Part shown: piece after piece, positions 1 through 10,480 of the stretch | Position numbering within the stretch: position 1 is the first letter of the stretch | Layout of the letters: every line of letters begins with the position of its first letter | From: Anastrepha obliqua | Lineage: Eukaryota > Arthropoda > Insecta > Diptera > Tephritidae | Direction of reading: 5' to 3' | DNA: 64,000 bases | Assembly (NCBI RefSeq): GCF_027943255.1 | Contig: NC_072896.1 | Coordinates: forward strand, 33,010,501 to 33,074,500 | Notes under the pieces: generated by a model | Told to the model about the DNA's origin: nothing | Database searches by the model: none | Seen by the model: only the letters and a program-made list of their open reading frames with translations | Position numbers and translations under genes: made by a program

Positions 1-507
1 TCCTAATTCTGTATAGAAATTAAATTCCCCCATTCTCCATGGCCTTGGTGCCTGTCAATCTATCTACGCCTTAAAGAGTCTATTGAATATGACTCTAAGA
101 ATAGAGAAGTCAATTTCTTCTTCAGAAGAGTGGCCAAACCGCCGGTCTTTCCATTACGCCAAACTTTTAATTCTAAACTCCAAGGCGGCGAGAGCAAGTG
201 TAAATTCATTCCCCTAATTTTACTGACTTGTGTGGTGAGGCGTGCATAAAATAAATAAATTTCATGTAAATATTAATTTATTGTTGCCTTAATAGACTTG
301 GGTAAAGCATTTTTCAAATAAATATTTTCATCCATATCTAAAGTATTTATCCATAATCCTCTAATCACCATGATACATTGGTGCCTCCATAGACCAATCT
401 TAAACTTTCTTATCTAAAAGCAAAAAACAAAAATCAACTAATTTGCAGAGAAACTCATCATTTCAGTACTGGTAATATTCTAGCCAGTGATGGTAGAGTA
501 TCTTCTA
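1..507. other. Ddr upstream intron, no gene seen
   Basis: AT-rich sequence with short interrupted frames only. I see no exon, RNA gene or recognisable transposon. It is interpreted as intron because a Ddr exon with a phase-2 acceptor lies downstream on the same strand at 16006. Confidence 0.45.
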
Positions 508-1115
508 AAAGGTGGCGCAAAATTAATCACCTTATTGGAAGATTTATAATTTTTGCAAATAACGTCATACGTCAATCATATTTGACACTTGTGAACTAAA
601 CAGCTGCAGTATATACCTGCTGCAGTAGATACCTATGAAATGAGTCTTTTTTTCAATTTCAAACGTTTATTAACAAACAATGGTTACAAATTTAATCTTC
701 AAAATAATAGCCATCGCTAGCGACACATTTTCCTCATCTCTCAGGCAATTTGTGGATGCCGCGCCAAAAAAATTGGCCGCATTTGGCCGCAAACCAATCA
801 TCGAGCCATTTTTTGGCTTCTTCGTGAGAATTGAAGCGCTGCTCGGAAAGTGCGTGGCCCATCAATGCAAACAAATGATAATCGGAAGGCGCCAAGTCTG
901 GTGAGTAAGCCGCATGCACCAGCGGTTTCCAATCGAACGTCTCCACCACTTCCCGTGTCGCTCTTGTGCGATGAACTGAATATTGTTGACTGATGACAGA
1001 CGAAAAAACAAGACATTTGGGAAGGTTTAAAACCTGGTACAAGCAGACAAGCAATGGAGCGCGTAAAAGAAAAGTTAAACATTTCCATCACTCATTATTA
1101 ATTTTGCATCACCTT
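508..1115. mobile_element. MITE of the GGTGGCGCAAAATTAATCA family, split by a mariner
   Basis: The left end (aaaggtggcgcaaaattaat) and the right end (attaattttgcatcacctt) form terminal inverted repeats flanked by TA. The same ends delimit the uninterrupted copy at 20570-20787. The internal words tttgacacttgtgaacta and gagcgcgtaaa also recur in other copies. Bases from about 645 to 985 do not belong to the MITE and encode a mariner transposase remnant, so a younger element sits inside an older one. It is non-coding, and the superfamily is inferred to be Tc1/mariner from the TA target. Confidence 0.65.
645..985 (-). pseudogene. mariner transposase C-terminal remnant (mauritiana/Mos1-like)
   Basis: The minus strand encodes the end of a mariner transposase. 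It includes the block around the third catalytic aspartate (YSPDLAPSDYHLF), then a GHALSEQRF-like stretch and FFWRGIHKLPER. The Trp codon expected after PER is TGA (about 732-734), and beyond it the frame continues GKCVASDGYYFED to a normal stop. The N-terminal two thirds of the protein are missing. The residue pattern resembles the mauritiana (Mos1) subfamily of DD34D mariners. It is nested in the MITE at 508-1115 and is non-functional. Confidence 0.75.
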
Positions 1116-2214
1116 ATATAAACTACCAATATCTGAACTAAAATTTTTCATACTAGCTAGACTTTTCCCTATCGGGCATGTATGCATGCGGATCTCATGT
1201 TCTTGCGTAGCAAAATGGCAAAATTAGTTAGAATTTAGTATTTGCACGCAATCATGGAAAGGGGTTAAGAGTAAAAGAGAAAATGCTCGTAAAAAATGCA
1301 CGTAATACTGAAATCAAATAATAAAATGTGAGAAATGTGGAAAAATGTAAAAATGTGAAACAAGAACAAGGACTTTCGCTTTTGTCGTCAACGAAGGATA
1401 TGCTTTATGTATTTTGTGTAATTGTGTGTGTGTGTGTGTGAGTTGGTTTGTATTATACTCTGATTAAGCAGGTCCACATTGTATTAGTTTATGTGAATGT
1501 ACATACCTCCATATGTATTTAAGTACGAGTGACGCTAATACACATATAATTGTGTACAATAAAAATAATGCAGTGGAAAAATGTAACGAAATGCGGGGCA
1601 CCAGAAGGCCAGTGATACAAAAGTGTGTGGCGAAGAAAGTACGAAGGAAAAGCAAATGCGAGTGAGAGCAAATATTGTAACTGCTTTTGCAGAAGAAAAG
1701 CATATTTTCTTAAATATATTCTTATACCTCACACGCTAGTGGCATACCAATACTTTAAACGAGACATTCTTGTAATTTATATGGAACTATTTTTTCCAAC
1801 ATCCTTTCTAGCAAATTCGGATTCTGTGCGCAAATCTTCGAAGGAAAAAGTCGATTAGAGCATAGCGCTGCATTCAACTTCGAGTCGACAAATTTTAAGA
1901 GAAGCTACCTAAGTCAGTAGATCTTGCAGATCGCAATGCTAAATTCTCTTATAATAATAATGAAAAGACGAAGATTAATTCGAAAGTATTGTGAATGCTA
2001 AAGAAAAAGTACCAAATGCTAATGGCTACGAATTGTTTGGGGTTATGTGTTTTCTTCCATATAAAAATACAAAATGTCTAGCATTCGTTATTTGGAGAAA
2101 ATACACAAGACTGCTAGCAAAAAAAAAATCCCAAAAATCAACACGCTTTTTGAGCAGCTTCAACTTTATCTTCATTGTATCAAAATTCAGTGGGCTATAA
2201 AACTATATATATAT
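1116..2214. other. intronic AT-rich DNA with a TG microsatellite
   Basis: No gene is supported. A (TG)n run lies at about 1423-1442. A run of AT dinucleotides at about 2203-2220 leads into the tail of the SINE that follows. The short open frames here lack homology or codon structure that I recognise. Confidence 0.4.
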
Positions 2215-2496
2215 ATATATAATTGGCGCGTACACCCTTTTTGGGTATTTGGCCGAGCTCCTCCTCCTATTTGTGGCGTGCGTCTTGATGTCGTTCCACA
2301 AATGGAGGGACCTACAGTTTCAAGCCAACTCTGAACGGCAGACATTTGGAGCTTTTTCATGGCATAAATACACTCGGAGGTTTGCCATTGCCTTCCGAGG
2401 GGCGACCGCTATTTGAAAAATGTTTTTATTAATTTTGGTTTCACCGAGATTCAAACCAACGTTCTCTCTGTGAATTCCGAATGGTAATCACGCACC
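2215..2496 (-). mobile_element. tRNA-derived SINE, copy 1
   Basis: Read on the minus strand, this copy has a partial tRNA-like head, a central body (tggcaaacctccgagtg, then the ccctccatttgtggaac motif) and the 3' end gggtgtacgcgccaatt followed by an AT-rich tail. The box-B-like word lies near 2445-2456. About the first 20 nt of the tRNA head, including box A, are missing. It matches copies at 3241 and 11490. It has no coding capacity. Confidence 0.7.
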
Positions 2497-2748
2497 AGTA
2501 CTCTCCGAGTCTATTTCTGCTAGAAAAAATCTCCTGATCGACCATCGGCTGTACGGAGTCAACATAAGTCCTCGATTTGTGGAAAACCATCAGAATTTTT
2601 TGATTAAAATATAGTTCATACATAATATTATTCATATACGAGGGCGGTTCAATAAGTAGCCGTGTTTGATGAGAGAGGGCGTTCCGGAGCGAAGCTGCCA
2701 TCTATCAAACGACGGCAAAACAAATTTCAGACTGATTGATAAGTTAGT

Positions 2749-3240
2749 TTGGATTTGTCTCGCTATTCGAGAAAAACGTGTTTAGTGATTTTCGCTAAGA
2801 GGGAAAAAGTGCTGTATCGTTCGGTAATTCGCATTTTGTTTTTTGGTGAAAAAATATGCGAGGAGATAAAAACAAAGTTGGATTTTTTCTATGAGGACGC
2901 TTTGCCATCTATGACCACAGTTCGATATTGGTCAAACGAATTTAATTGTGAGCGAACATTTGTTTTCGATGGAGAGCGACCAGGACGCCCGACAGAGGAG
3001 GTTACCGAGGAAATCATTCAAAAAGTCCATGACATGATTCACGCTGATCGACGAACAAAAGTGCGCGAAGTAACAGAGGCCATAGGTATGTCGACTGGAA
3101 TGGAAATTAATATTTTACATGATAAGTTGGCGATGATAAAATTGTCAGTCCGATGGGTGCCGCGATTGCTCGCAAGCAACAACAAGCGGATGCAACTTTA
3201 CCGTCGAAGCAGTATTTGGAGCAATTTAAGCCAACTACGG
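2749..3240 (+). pseudogene. mariner transposase N-terminal half
   Basis: An open frame encodes the DNA-binding part of a mariner transposase. A first region ends in a TTVRYWSNEF-type helix-turn-helix, a GRP box (GERPGRPTE) follows, and a second helix-turn-helix region (IQKVHDMIHADRRTKVREV) leads to the linker RWVPRLL. It runs into SINE sequence at about 3241, where coding similarity stops. Catalytic aspartates lie beyond the SINE in other frames. The pattern matches the mellifera-type mariner subfamily. The first 30 or so codons look degraded, so the real initiator is uncertain. Confidence 0.7.
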
Positions 3241-3511
3241 CCGGCCTCCGTAGCCGAATTGGTTGGTGCGTAACTACCATTCGGAATTCACAGAGTGAAC
3301 GTTGGTTCGAATCTCGGCGAAACACCAAAATTAAGAAAAACATTTTTCTAAAAGCATTTGCCCCTCGGCAGGCAATGGCAAACCTCCGTTCGGAGTTGGC
3401 TTGAAACTGTAGGTCCCTCCATTTGTGGAACAACATCAAGACGCACACCAAAAATAGGAGGAGGAGCTCGGCCAAATGCCCAAAAAGGGTGTACGCGCCA
3501 TTTATACATAT
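3241..3511 (+). mobile_element. tRNA-derived SINE, copy 2 (most complete)
   Basis: The head resembles a tRNA gene. A box-A-like tagccgaattgg lies at 3251-3262 and a box-B-like ggttcgaatc at 3304-3313, a spacing suitable for RNA polymerase III. A non-tRNA body follows with cctcggcaggcaatggcaaa and ccctccatttgtggaac. The 3' end is gggtgtacgcgccatttata. It lies inside the mariner at 2637-3990 and so is younger than that element. It does not encode a protein and needs LINE enzymes supplied in trans. Confidence 0.75.
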
Positions 3512-3990
3512 ACGAAGAAATGTTTGCGTTGGGTTGTCACCGTTGATGAAACCCGGGTTCATCATTACACACCACAAACTAAGCAACAATCAAAACAATA
3601 GATTTCTCCCGGTGAATCTGCTCCAAAGAAGGCGAAGACCCTTCCATCGGCCGAAAAGATCATGGCGACGAGTTTTTGGGGTGCGAATGCCGTCATCCTC
3701 ATGTTTTTTTTAGAAAAAGGAAGAACTATCACTGGACAATACTACAGTTAGTTATTGGACCGCTTTCACGAAAATTGGAAGGAGACATGTCCGCATGTCT
3801 GTTTCAGCACGATAGGGCACCAGCAGAGAGAGTTCGAGAAGTCCTATTTCTTGGAGAGGTTAAAAAAATCGCCGGAGCGTTGGGAGGAGTGTGTCTTTCT
3901 AAAAAGGGATCATGTTGAAAAATAAAAAAAAAATTCGAAAAAATTGTGCCTTCATTTCAAACACGGGTACTTATTGAACCCCCCTCGATA

Positions 3991-4165
3991 TAAATTTGAC
4001 GCCTGCACCCTTTATTGTTTGCCTGGCCGAGCGCTTCCTCCAATTTGTAGTGTGGGTCTTGCCATCCCAGAAATATTTTATGCCACCCTCGAACTAGAAA
4101 TGGTTTTTAATGAGGAGCTTTTTCATGGCCGAAATACACTCGAACCCCCCTTATGGCCATTGCCA
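3991..4165 (-). mobile_element. tRNA-derived SINE, copy 3, body only
   Basis: The minus strand carries the 3' tail (reading gggtgcaggcgtcaaattta on that strand), the ctcggccaggc word and the central body including ccatgaaaaagctcctcat. The tRNA head is absent. The tail directly abuts the right end of the mariner at 3990. This suggests the mariner inserted at a TA in the SINE tail, or that the two were brought together by deletion. Confidence 0.6.
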
Positions 4166-5360
4166 TAATCGATTTCCTCACTGGTTATATAATCGGCCAC
4201 TGTCAGTCGGTTTTCTCTTCAGAATAAGAATATGTCGCAGAAAATGTTGCCTATGATTACATCTTTGCCCGATCAGATATTGAAACAATTCAACTGCTAT
4301 AAGGTTGGGCCGCCAAGTGTCAGACATTTTTTAGCATACATTAGAGAAGCTAAGGCATCTTGGGCCAGCAGGCGTAGACTCGTATTACTGTGAAGCAAAA
4401 CACTTTTTAGAACGCAGTGTATCTTCCTTAGCCTAGACCCAATATTCCATTCATCTATCAAAAACGTGCGCTGGGTATTCAAACTTAATCTCCACTTAAG
4501 CACTTCGCCTTTGCTGGCATATCGGAAAATTCAATCGCTGTAGGCGTGCAATTATTTTTATAAGCGCTTGGAGCTCAGTAGCATTCAGTGATAGTGGAAT
4601 TTAATTTATTAAAATAAATACAGATTTAGTTGGTAAATAGTATGTAAACTAATTCAGTGAAAATAATATTAGCATTCTTCATTTTCTAGACAGTCCTAAT
4701 CCTAATAATCCTAGCCATTGTCCTCCAAGTGATGGAGCATTCAATTTCAGCAGCTTAAATGCAAGCACATACCAGTCCTAGCCCCAGCCACATGCGTAAC
4801 CCCAAACAACAATTGGCTTAAGCAACAACAACTCAACAACAAAAATCAATAAACATTGCAAACATCATAACGTCAAGTGATGATATGTCTGTCGTGCGAA
4901 TTACTTTAGTGTTGCTCACACATCCATATGCACGTCTGAAGGGAGGCCAATGGTTTTTGATTGCAAGGGATTGTCAACGCAAACTGGCGAGTTAATACAT
5001 AAATGGTTGGCGTTTTCGTAAAAGGATTTATGAAGTGTATAAACTGTGCTGCCAAAAAGCATAAAGAAAACTCTTTTGAAAGTAAAAATGTGAGCACATC
5101 TAGCAACATGCATACATACATACATAAACAAGTACACCTATGATGTATTATGATAAATACGCATATGAATAAAATAATAAATTGGCACGTGGCACGTTGT
5201 CGGTATCAATACTTGTCAAATAAAATGGAAAAAATTCAATTCAAATGTATAAAATTTTTTCACTCAAGCTCACTTGCAAATATGGAACGCTATTTGCGCT
5301 GCTTGGAAGTCGAATAAAGTTCCCCACACATACGCGCTCAGACAAGGTCTTATGTATGTA
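4166..5360. other. intronic DNA, no gene seen
   Basis: No exon or transposon is recognised. A short CATA run lies at about 5108-5127. The region ends at the TA target of the maT element at 5361. Confidence 0.4.
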
Positions 5361-6658
5361 CAGGGTCCGGCACTCGAAGTGTAACCAACTTCAGACCACT
5401 CGCGCAGCTAAAGCAGGGACATCAGCTGTCCGTTCGTTGGCTTAATGAGAGTCCAGAGTATTGTTTACAAACGCCCAGAAGCATTTTGCCGAGAGTAAAG
5501 GCGAAAAAAGAAAATCAGTAATCGATTTCAAACGTAAACTTATGATTGCATTATATTTGGCAGGAAAATCACAAAACAGCGCTTGTTCGTGAGCTCGAGC
5601 ACCTTAAAGTAAATAAAGTTTCGTTACAATGATAGTGGTAGCATTGCAAAACGCTATGGAGGTGGACCAAACAAAAACTGCAACAACGCCAGAAATGGTT
5701 GGGAAAGTGAAGGCTCGACTTGAACGAAATCCACGTCCAAGTGGAAGAAAAATGGCAAAAGAACTGAAAATATCGCAAGACAGCATTCGACGCATATTGA
5801 AAAATGAGTTCAAGGTCAAGGCTTACAAGTTCCAAAAAGCACATGATCTTTCGCCCCAGCAAAAAAAAGTTCGGTGCGAAAGAGCAAAGGAGTTCTTGCG
5901 CTTGCACGAACGTGGCGAATTTCCGAACATTGTGTTTTCTGATGAAAGAAATTTCCCAATTGAGCAGTTCATAAACACTCAAAACGATCGTGTTTACTTG
6001 ACCGAACGCTCATACGAGAATTTGAGCCTACGTATGGCCACTCGAAACAATTTCCCATCGCAAGTAATGGTTTGGGCCGCAGTGACCGCTGATGGACGCT
6101 CTCCAATCGTTTTTATCGAGCCTGGTGTCAAAGTGAGACTTATTATCGGGAAAATGTTTTAGAAGCTGCTTTAGAGAGCCGTGGACACGCAAACATTTCG
6201 GTCGTAGTCCATGGACGTTCCAACAGGACTAGTCACCGTCTCATACAGCTCGTGTGAACCAAGAATGGTTAAAAAATCATGTTCCACACTTCATTTCGTC
6301 CACACAATGGCTTTCGAATTCGCCAGACGCAAGTCCGATGGACTATTCCATCTGGTCCATTTTGGAGAGCAAGGTGAGGACTAAAAAATATGCCAGTATG
6401 GATGCGCTGAAAAAAGCGATTATACAAGAATGGGCCAAAATATCTGAAGATCACATTCGTGCAGCATGCAACTCATTTTTTGACCGTTTGAAAGCTATAG
6501 TCAAGGCAAAAAGTGATCATATCGAGCTAAAGTGAATTTAACTATGTTAAAGTTGTAATCATTTTTGAAGAATTTTGTCTTTGAAATCAATAAAAACTAA
6601 TTTCACACAAAAAAGTTATGGTGTTTTGAATAGGTAACACTTCATATCGTTCACCCTT
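5361..6658 (+). mobile_element. maT (DD37D) mariner-like transposon, copy 1
   Basis: TA lies at 5359-5360 and again at 6659-6660. The right end reads, in reverse complement, agggtgaacgatatgaagtg, and the left end is a mutated version (cagggtccggcactcgaagt). The ends match those of copy 2 at 19104-20411. The element is about 1.3 kb, the usual size for this superfamily, and holds a single broken transposase gene. A polyadenylation-like aataaa follows the coding region near 6589. It is inactive because of stops and an N-terminal deletion relative to copy 2. Confidence 0.85.
5629..6535 (+). pseudogene. maT DD37D transposase, disrupted
   Basis: This is a cut-and-paste transposase of the IS630-Tc1-mariner superfamily. 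A helix-turn-helix block (KELKISQDSIRRILKNE) is followed by the catalytic domain. The first aspartate is at 5941-5943 (FSDE), the second at 6227-6229 and the third at 6341-6343 (MDYSIW). Exactly 37 codons separate the second and third, the signature of the maT group. An in-frame TAG directly follows the second aspartate, and the frame also breaks near 6130-6160. Compared with copy 2 the segment before 5629 has lost about 30 nt. It is not translatable as one protein. Confidence 0.85.
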
Positions 6659-7285
6659 TATATATAATATATAATATGTAGTTCCCTACCCAAGTTCAAA
6701 AAAAAATATTTTTATTCCTCTGTATTTCCAAACTGAGAGCTAACGGTAAATTATAAATCATTAAAATTTACACAGAAAATCTATTTCTCCGAAATATTTT
6801 TCCTTCACTCACCTTAGTTTGCCAGCAATAAGCTCTTCCAAGCTCTTCCCAAAGCACAGCTCAGCGAAATATCATCGGCAAAATATCTAAGTAATGAGAA
6901 AGTGCACCACAGTTAACATGTCAGTTTGAAATTAAACCTTTCACTCAAAACATCAAAATCGTAGAGATTAAGCCAGTCCGTAAAAAACATATTTTGCTTG
7001 GCAATACTCGTACAATGGAGTAAAAGTAAATTATTGCAACATCTCTTCTACATCTACACTTTCATACTTGTGTACGTATATATATATACATACATACATA
7101 CATATATATATATACTTATATACATGCATAAGTGCGATGTTCTGTGAGTGTGGCAGCAGATTTGATTCTAACAAAACGGATTATTTTTACAGTGCATTCG
7201 AGGATGCCATCCTGACAGTAAGCGCATATACGTATATACCTATAGTAAAGCGTAAAATTCTTGCAACCACAAACTTTAAGGTTAA
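6659..7285. other. intronic DNA with a TA/CATA microsatellite
   Basis: No gene is supported. A TA- and CATA-rich run lies at about 7076-7118. The frame at 7068-7355 is mostly this repeat and then enters the MITE, so it is not treated as coding. Confidence 0.4.
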
Positions 7286-7982
7286 GGGCGGAAGTCCATG
7301 TAGAAGCCTCAAAATCGGTCATTTTTTAAACATATTTTTAAAGGTGATAAAATAATTATATTATTTTGAAGCTTTAACACAACTTTATTTAACCTTTCAA
7401 GAGTACAAAAAAAAAAATTTTATTTCTCTTTTTTTCAAAATGGCGGCTTAGGATCATTTATTGTCGGCTGCCTACGGCGCGAGGTCCCAAACTGCTCTAT
7501 TACTCTTAATCTATCGATCTGAAACAAAAAAATAAAACGGAAAGGATGAACCTATAAAATTAAAAAAACAAGTATAAAATTAATTATAAAATAAGCCTTT
7601 GAAAAAAAGTCAGAATTTAGGGCTATTTTATTGACATTTTTAACCCCCAAAAAGTAATTTATCAACGCGAAATATCTGAAATTGTAGGTTTATCCTTCCG
7701 ATAGTAATGTACAGAAAGGCCTCCCCAAACTTCCAACAAATCGATCTAAAACTTTTTGAGTCACAACACGAGCAGTTTTTAAAAATACAGTTTCGAGATA
7801 ATCGCGTATGAAGTTTGAGGTACAGGAGCGCGCGGACCGCTCTCTACATAGTTAATAGGCTATAAAAGCTATAATATTCGGAATTTCCGCATAAAAATTT
7901 CACAGTATATTCTTCAGATTCTATACTTTCGAAATATCGAAAAAAAATCGATTTTTTGAAAATTTTACATGGACTTCCCCCC
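7286..7982. mobile_element. TTAA-flanked MITE, copy 1 (697 bp)
   Basis: TTAA is present at 7282-7285 and at 7983-7986. The left end is gggcggaagtccatgtagaa, and the right end in reverse complement is ggggggaagtccatgtaaaa, so the terminal inverted repeat spans about 20 bp. The interior is AT-rich and non-coding. A TTAA duplication is the hallmark of piggyBac-type transposition. The ends start with G, unlike the usual CCY of piggyBac, so assignment to that superfamily is inference. Confidence 0.65.
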
Positions 7983-8085
7983 TTAAGGCAATAGCGCCAC
8001 CTGTATATCAATGCTAGTCGATAGCCAAGACATGATCCCTTTTAGAGAAGTGATCGCCATGTAGTTACAATGGAATGGTGATGAG

Positions 8086-8199
8086 TAGAGATCGGATTCC
8101 TATGCAAGTGCATATTTTGTTTAACATCACATGAAGTTCGCACCTAGGTAGAAACTCATCATAATAAAATATTCAATTTGCATAAAAATCCGATCTCTA
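8086..8199. mobile_element. hAT-like mini-MITE (114 bp) with 8-bp TSD
   Basis: An identical 8-bp sequence, gtgatgag, flanks the element at 8078-8085 and 8200-8207. The ends are inverted repeats: tagagatcggattcctatgc on the left, and on the right, in reverse complement, tagagatcggatttttatgc. An 8-bp duplication with YAGAG-type ends is characteristic of hAT transposons. The element is too small to encode anything and would depend on a hAT transposase elsewhere in the genome. Confidence 0.8.
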
Positions 8200-8207
8200 G
8201 TGATGAG

Positions 8208-9888
8208 CGTGATAACCGAGGCAGACAAATTTATTTAAGGTGATAGCAGTAAGCGAGCTGATTTGCATTTCTTCTTCCTTGAATATTACGATTTAAGCAA
8301 ACAATTAAATGATGAATATCCATTGTATTTCACTACTATTCGACTTTCTGTTATCGTGACATTCTAATGTACAAAACATTGTTGTTGGTCTAGTTCCAAT
8401 ACCTTTTACAGATTCAACTTGAGACAGACTCACTTCAAGTAAAAATTATACAAATAGATAGGAGGATATATCTGTCATATATTTTAAGTGCTGAATAGCT
8501 TAGCCAGAGAGAAAGGCAAGAGGACTGGGGAAAGAAAGGAGAGTTTAAGGTGAGCACATTTTAGTTAAAGAATAATTATATTGAGTTTGGTAGCTCTGGT
8601 GGACTCGTAATGTTGTAGCTAACAAACGTTTTTATAAAAAGAGAGTCCACCGTTTACTTCTTATACAAGAAATTAGTGACGTATTATCGTTACAAACGTC
8701 GTATGAAAGAAATATAAGAATGATAGAATGCCAAATTACGCAGATTGTGCAGAAGCATAAAAAGTTAAGTTGGTTTAGTGTAAACAATGAAGGAAGTAGG
8801 AAATGCAATACAAAGAAAAAAGTTTAGAAATATGTCAGATCAACAGTTGATTCTGTCAAATTCACTTAGAAGCGGGTAGCGAATCAAAGATATGCGCAGC
8901 TCTCTGTATGCTCTCAACAGTCCTGACGACATGTTGCAAGCTTACAGGCGCAACTCGCTAAAGCAATAATATCAGCGACGCAAATAACATTGTAAGCGAC
9001 AATCGCATTTAAGAGACAAATGTTTTATCATTCGTCAATTTTAGGATATAAAATGTTTTTCCTTAGTAAAAATTTGTAAATTATTTTTCCAACTTAAGAT
9101 TTGTATATAAACTGTGCGTCATTAAAAACGTTACTTTTTATTTCTTAAACAAACTTAAAATTTTGTAGCTTACAAAATTATTCGCGGTCATGATTCATTT
9201 ACTATTTCAATACGACAATAAAATGCTCATAGAGATATCTAGAAGTTTCTCCGTACATTCGAATATGGTCTAGAGTTGCATGTCCTTAGAGGATATGCCA
9301 TCGCCTAGCTCACAAAAGCAACAGACTCTTAATTCAACTGGTCCTCGTTTCCTGAAATTATAACGAAGGTTACAATATGCTGTATGGAGCCCAGTGAGAG
9401 GTCGTAAGTGCTCTTTATAAAGATTTAGAAGCCCATTTGTCACTCTTTCTAGAAGCAAGAATAAATAGTTTTTTCTGCCTCTGCCCTGAACTTTAGGTAC
9501 AGCGTCGTTTGTATTCTCAGTGGTTGATAATTTTTTTTACGTAGACTTTGGTAAGCACGCAAACGAGTTCTGTTTTTTTTTTTTTGCAATATAAAAACAC
9601 TCTGGAAATAGACTCTGGTAGATGGAGAAAAGAACTATACGCATACAAGAGGCTTGAAGATTTATGTCTGAATTGTTTTACTTAAATATAGTGATGGACA
9701 AAAGTTTATATAGGTATACCCCCTATTTTCGTTGGTTTCAAAGTCGTTTTCCCCACATAACTTTGTTATTTTATGTTAAAGAATGGTTTTTTTAACTTAT
9801 TATCTTTAGAAAATGGTTTCAAATAAAACTGTATCAATTACAATTTTCAATAAACGTGTTTTGGACATTCAAACCAACGAAGAAGGGT
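8208..9888. other. intronic DNA, no gene seen
   Basis: No coding frame with recognisable content, no RNA gene and no clear inverted repeat is seen. It is AT-rich with short poly(T) runs. Confidence 0.4.
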
Positions 9889-10480
9889 TTTTGTTTTATC
9901 CGAAGGGGGGATCTCACATAGATACCATCAACAGAGACGGCATACACGATTCGTACTGCTCGCTAAAGGTGTACCTCATTGAGGATCACGAGCAGTTAGT
10001 ATTATCTTACTAAACTGGACTTGCGAAACAGTACACCTACGTACCAAACCCTTAACTCTGAGCTCTGTAGCTTTAATTTCATCCTGCGGTACAGCCATTA
10101 GGCATTGCTTCGCAGGGTCAAGCTGGATAATGAGTCTCTTCATATACTCGTACAAATTAGTCTACTCTCCATCGTTTGGTTGTCTCCTTTCTATGAAGCG
10201 CTGCTAACACTTTATTTAACTATCGTTTCTATAGTCGTTCCTTTCAGATACATATCTCGGGCAGAAAAAGAAGATATGTTCCGCTTTTTCAGTGCAACTT
10301 CCACAGAACGAGCACTCCATTACATCATCATGACCAAATTTGTGAAGGTACTCTCTGATGCAGCCATGTCCAGTCAGGAATTGTGTCAGGTAGAAATCCG
10401 TTTCGCCATGTCTTCGCTCGACCCGTTGGTCGCTAAATCTCAGCGATTTTGCCCCTCAGCCAAGCTCCTCTCTCTGTCTT
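9889..10480 (-). mobile_element. R1-clade LINE 3' fragment (Waldo-related)
   Basis: The stretch about 9895-10060 matches the 3' UTR of the complete Waldo-like element at 25897-26060. Shared words include gatacc-tcaac, acggcat-cacgattc, tactgctcgctaaaggt and gcgaaacagtacacctacgt. Both are oriented with the 3' end to the left. Beyond about 10250 the minus strand is a decayed ORF2 C-terminus comparable to 26330-26440. Stops and indels are frequent. The long plus-strand frame at 10105-10635 is the antisense shadow of this remnant. Confidence 0.7.

Larger units (their letters stand above)
2637..3990 (+). mobile_element. mariner element (mellifera-like) interrupted by a SINE
   Basis: The left end (cgagggcggttcaataagta) and the right end, whose reverse complement is cgaggggggttcaataagta, form terminal inverted repeats of about 30 bp next to TA. 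Between them is a broken transposase frame. Its N-terminal DNA-binding half is readable from about 2749 (YGTSAPS-like helix-turn-helix, then HDMIHADRRTKVREV and VRWVPRLL). The catalytic half after the SINE carries VTVDET, around 3538-3555, and a decayed HQDNAPAH-like block near 3805. Internal deletions make the second half shorter than a normal mariner, so it is inactive. Confidence 0.75.

Noticed and set aside
3241..3313. Genuine tRNA gene
   Set aside because: Box A and box B words are present, but the sequence does not give a full cloverleaf with an acceptor stem and is attached to a repeat body found in other copies.
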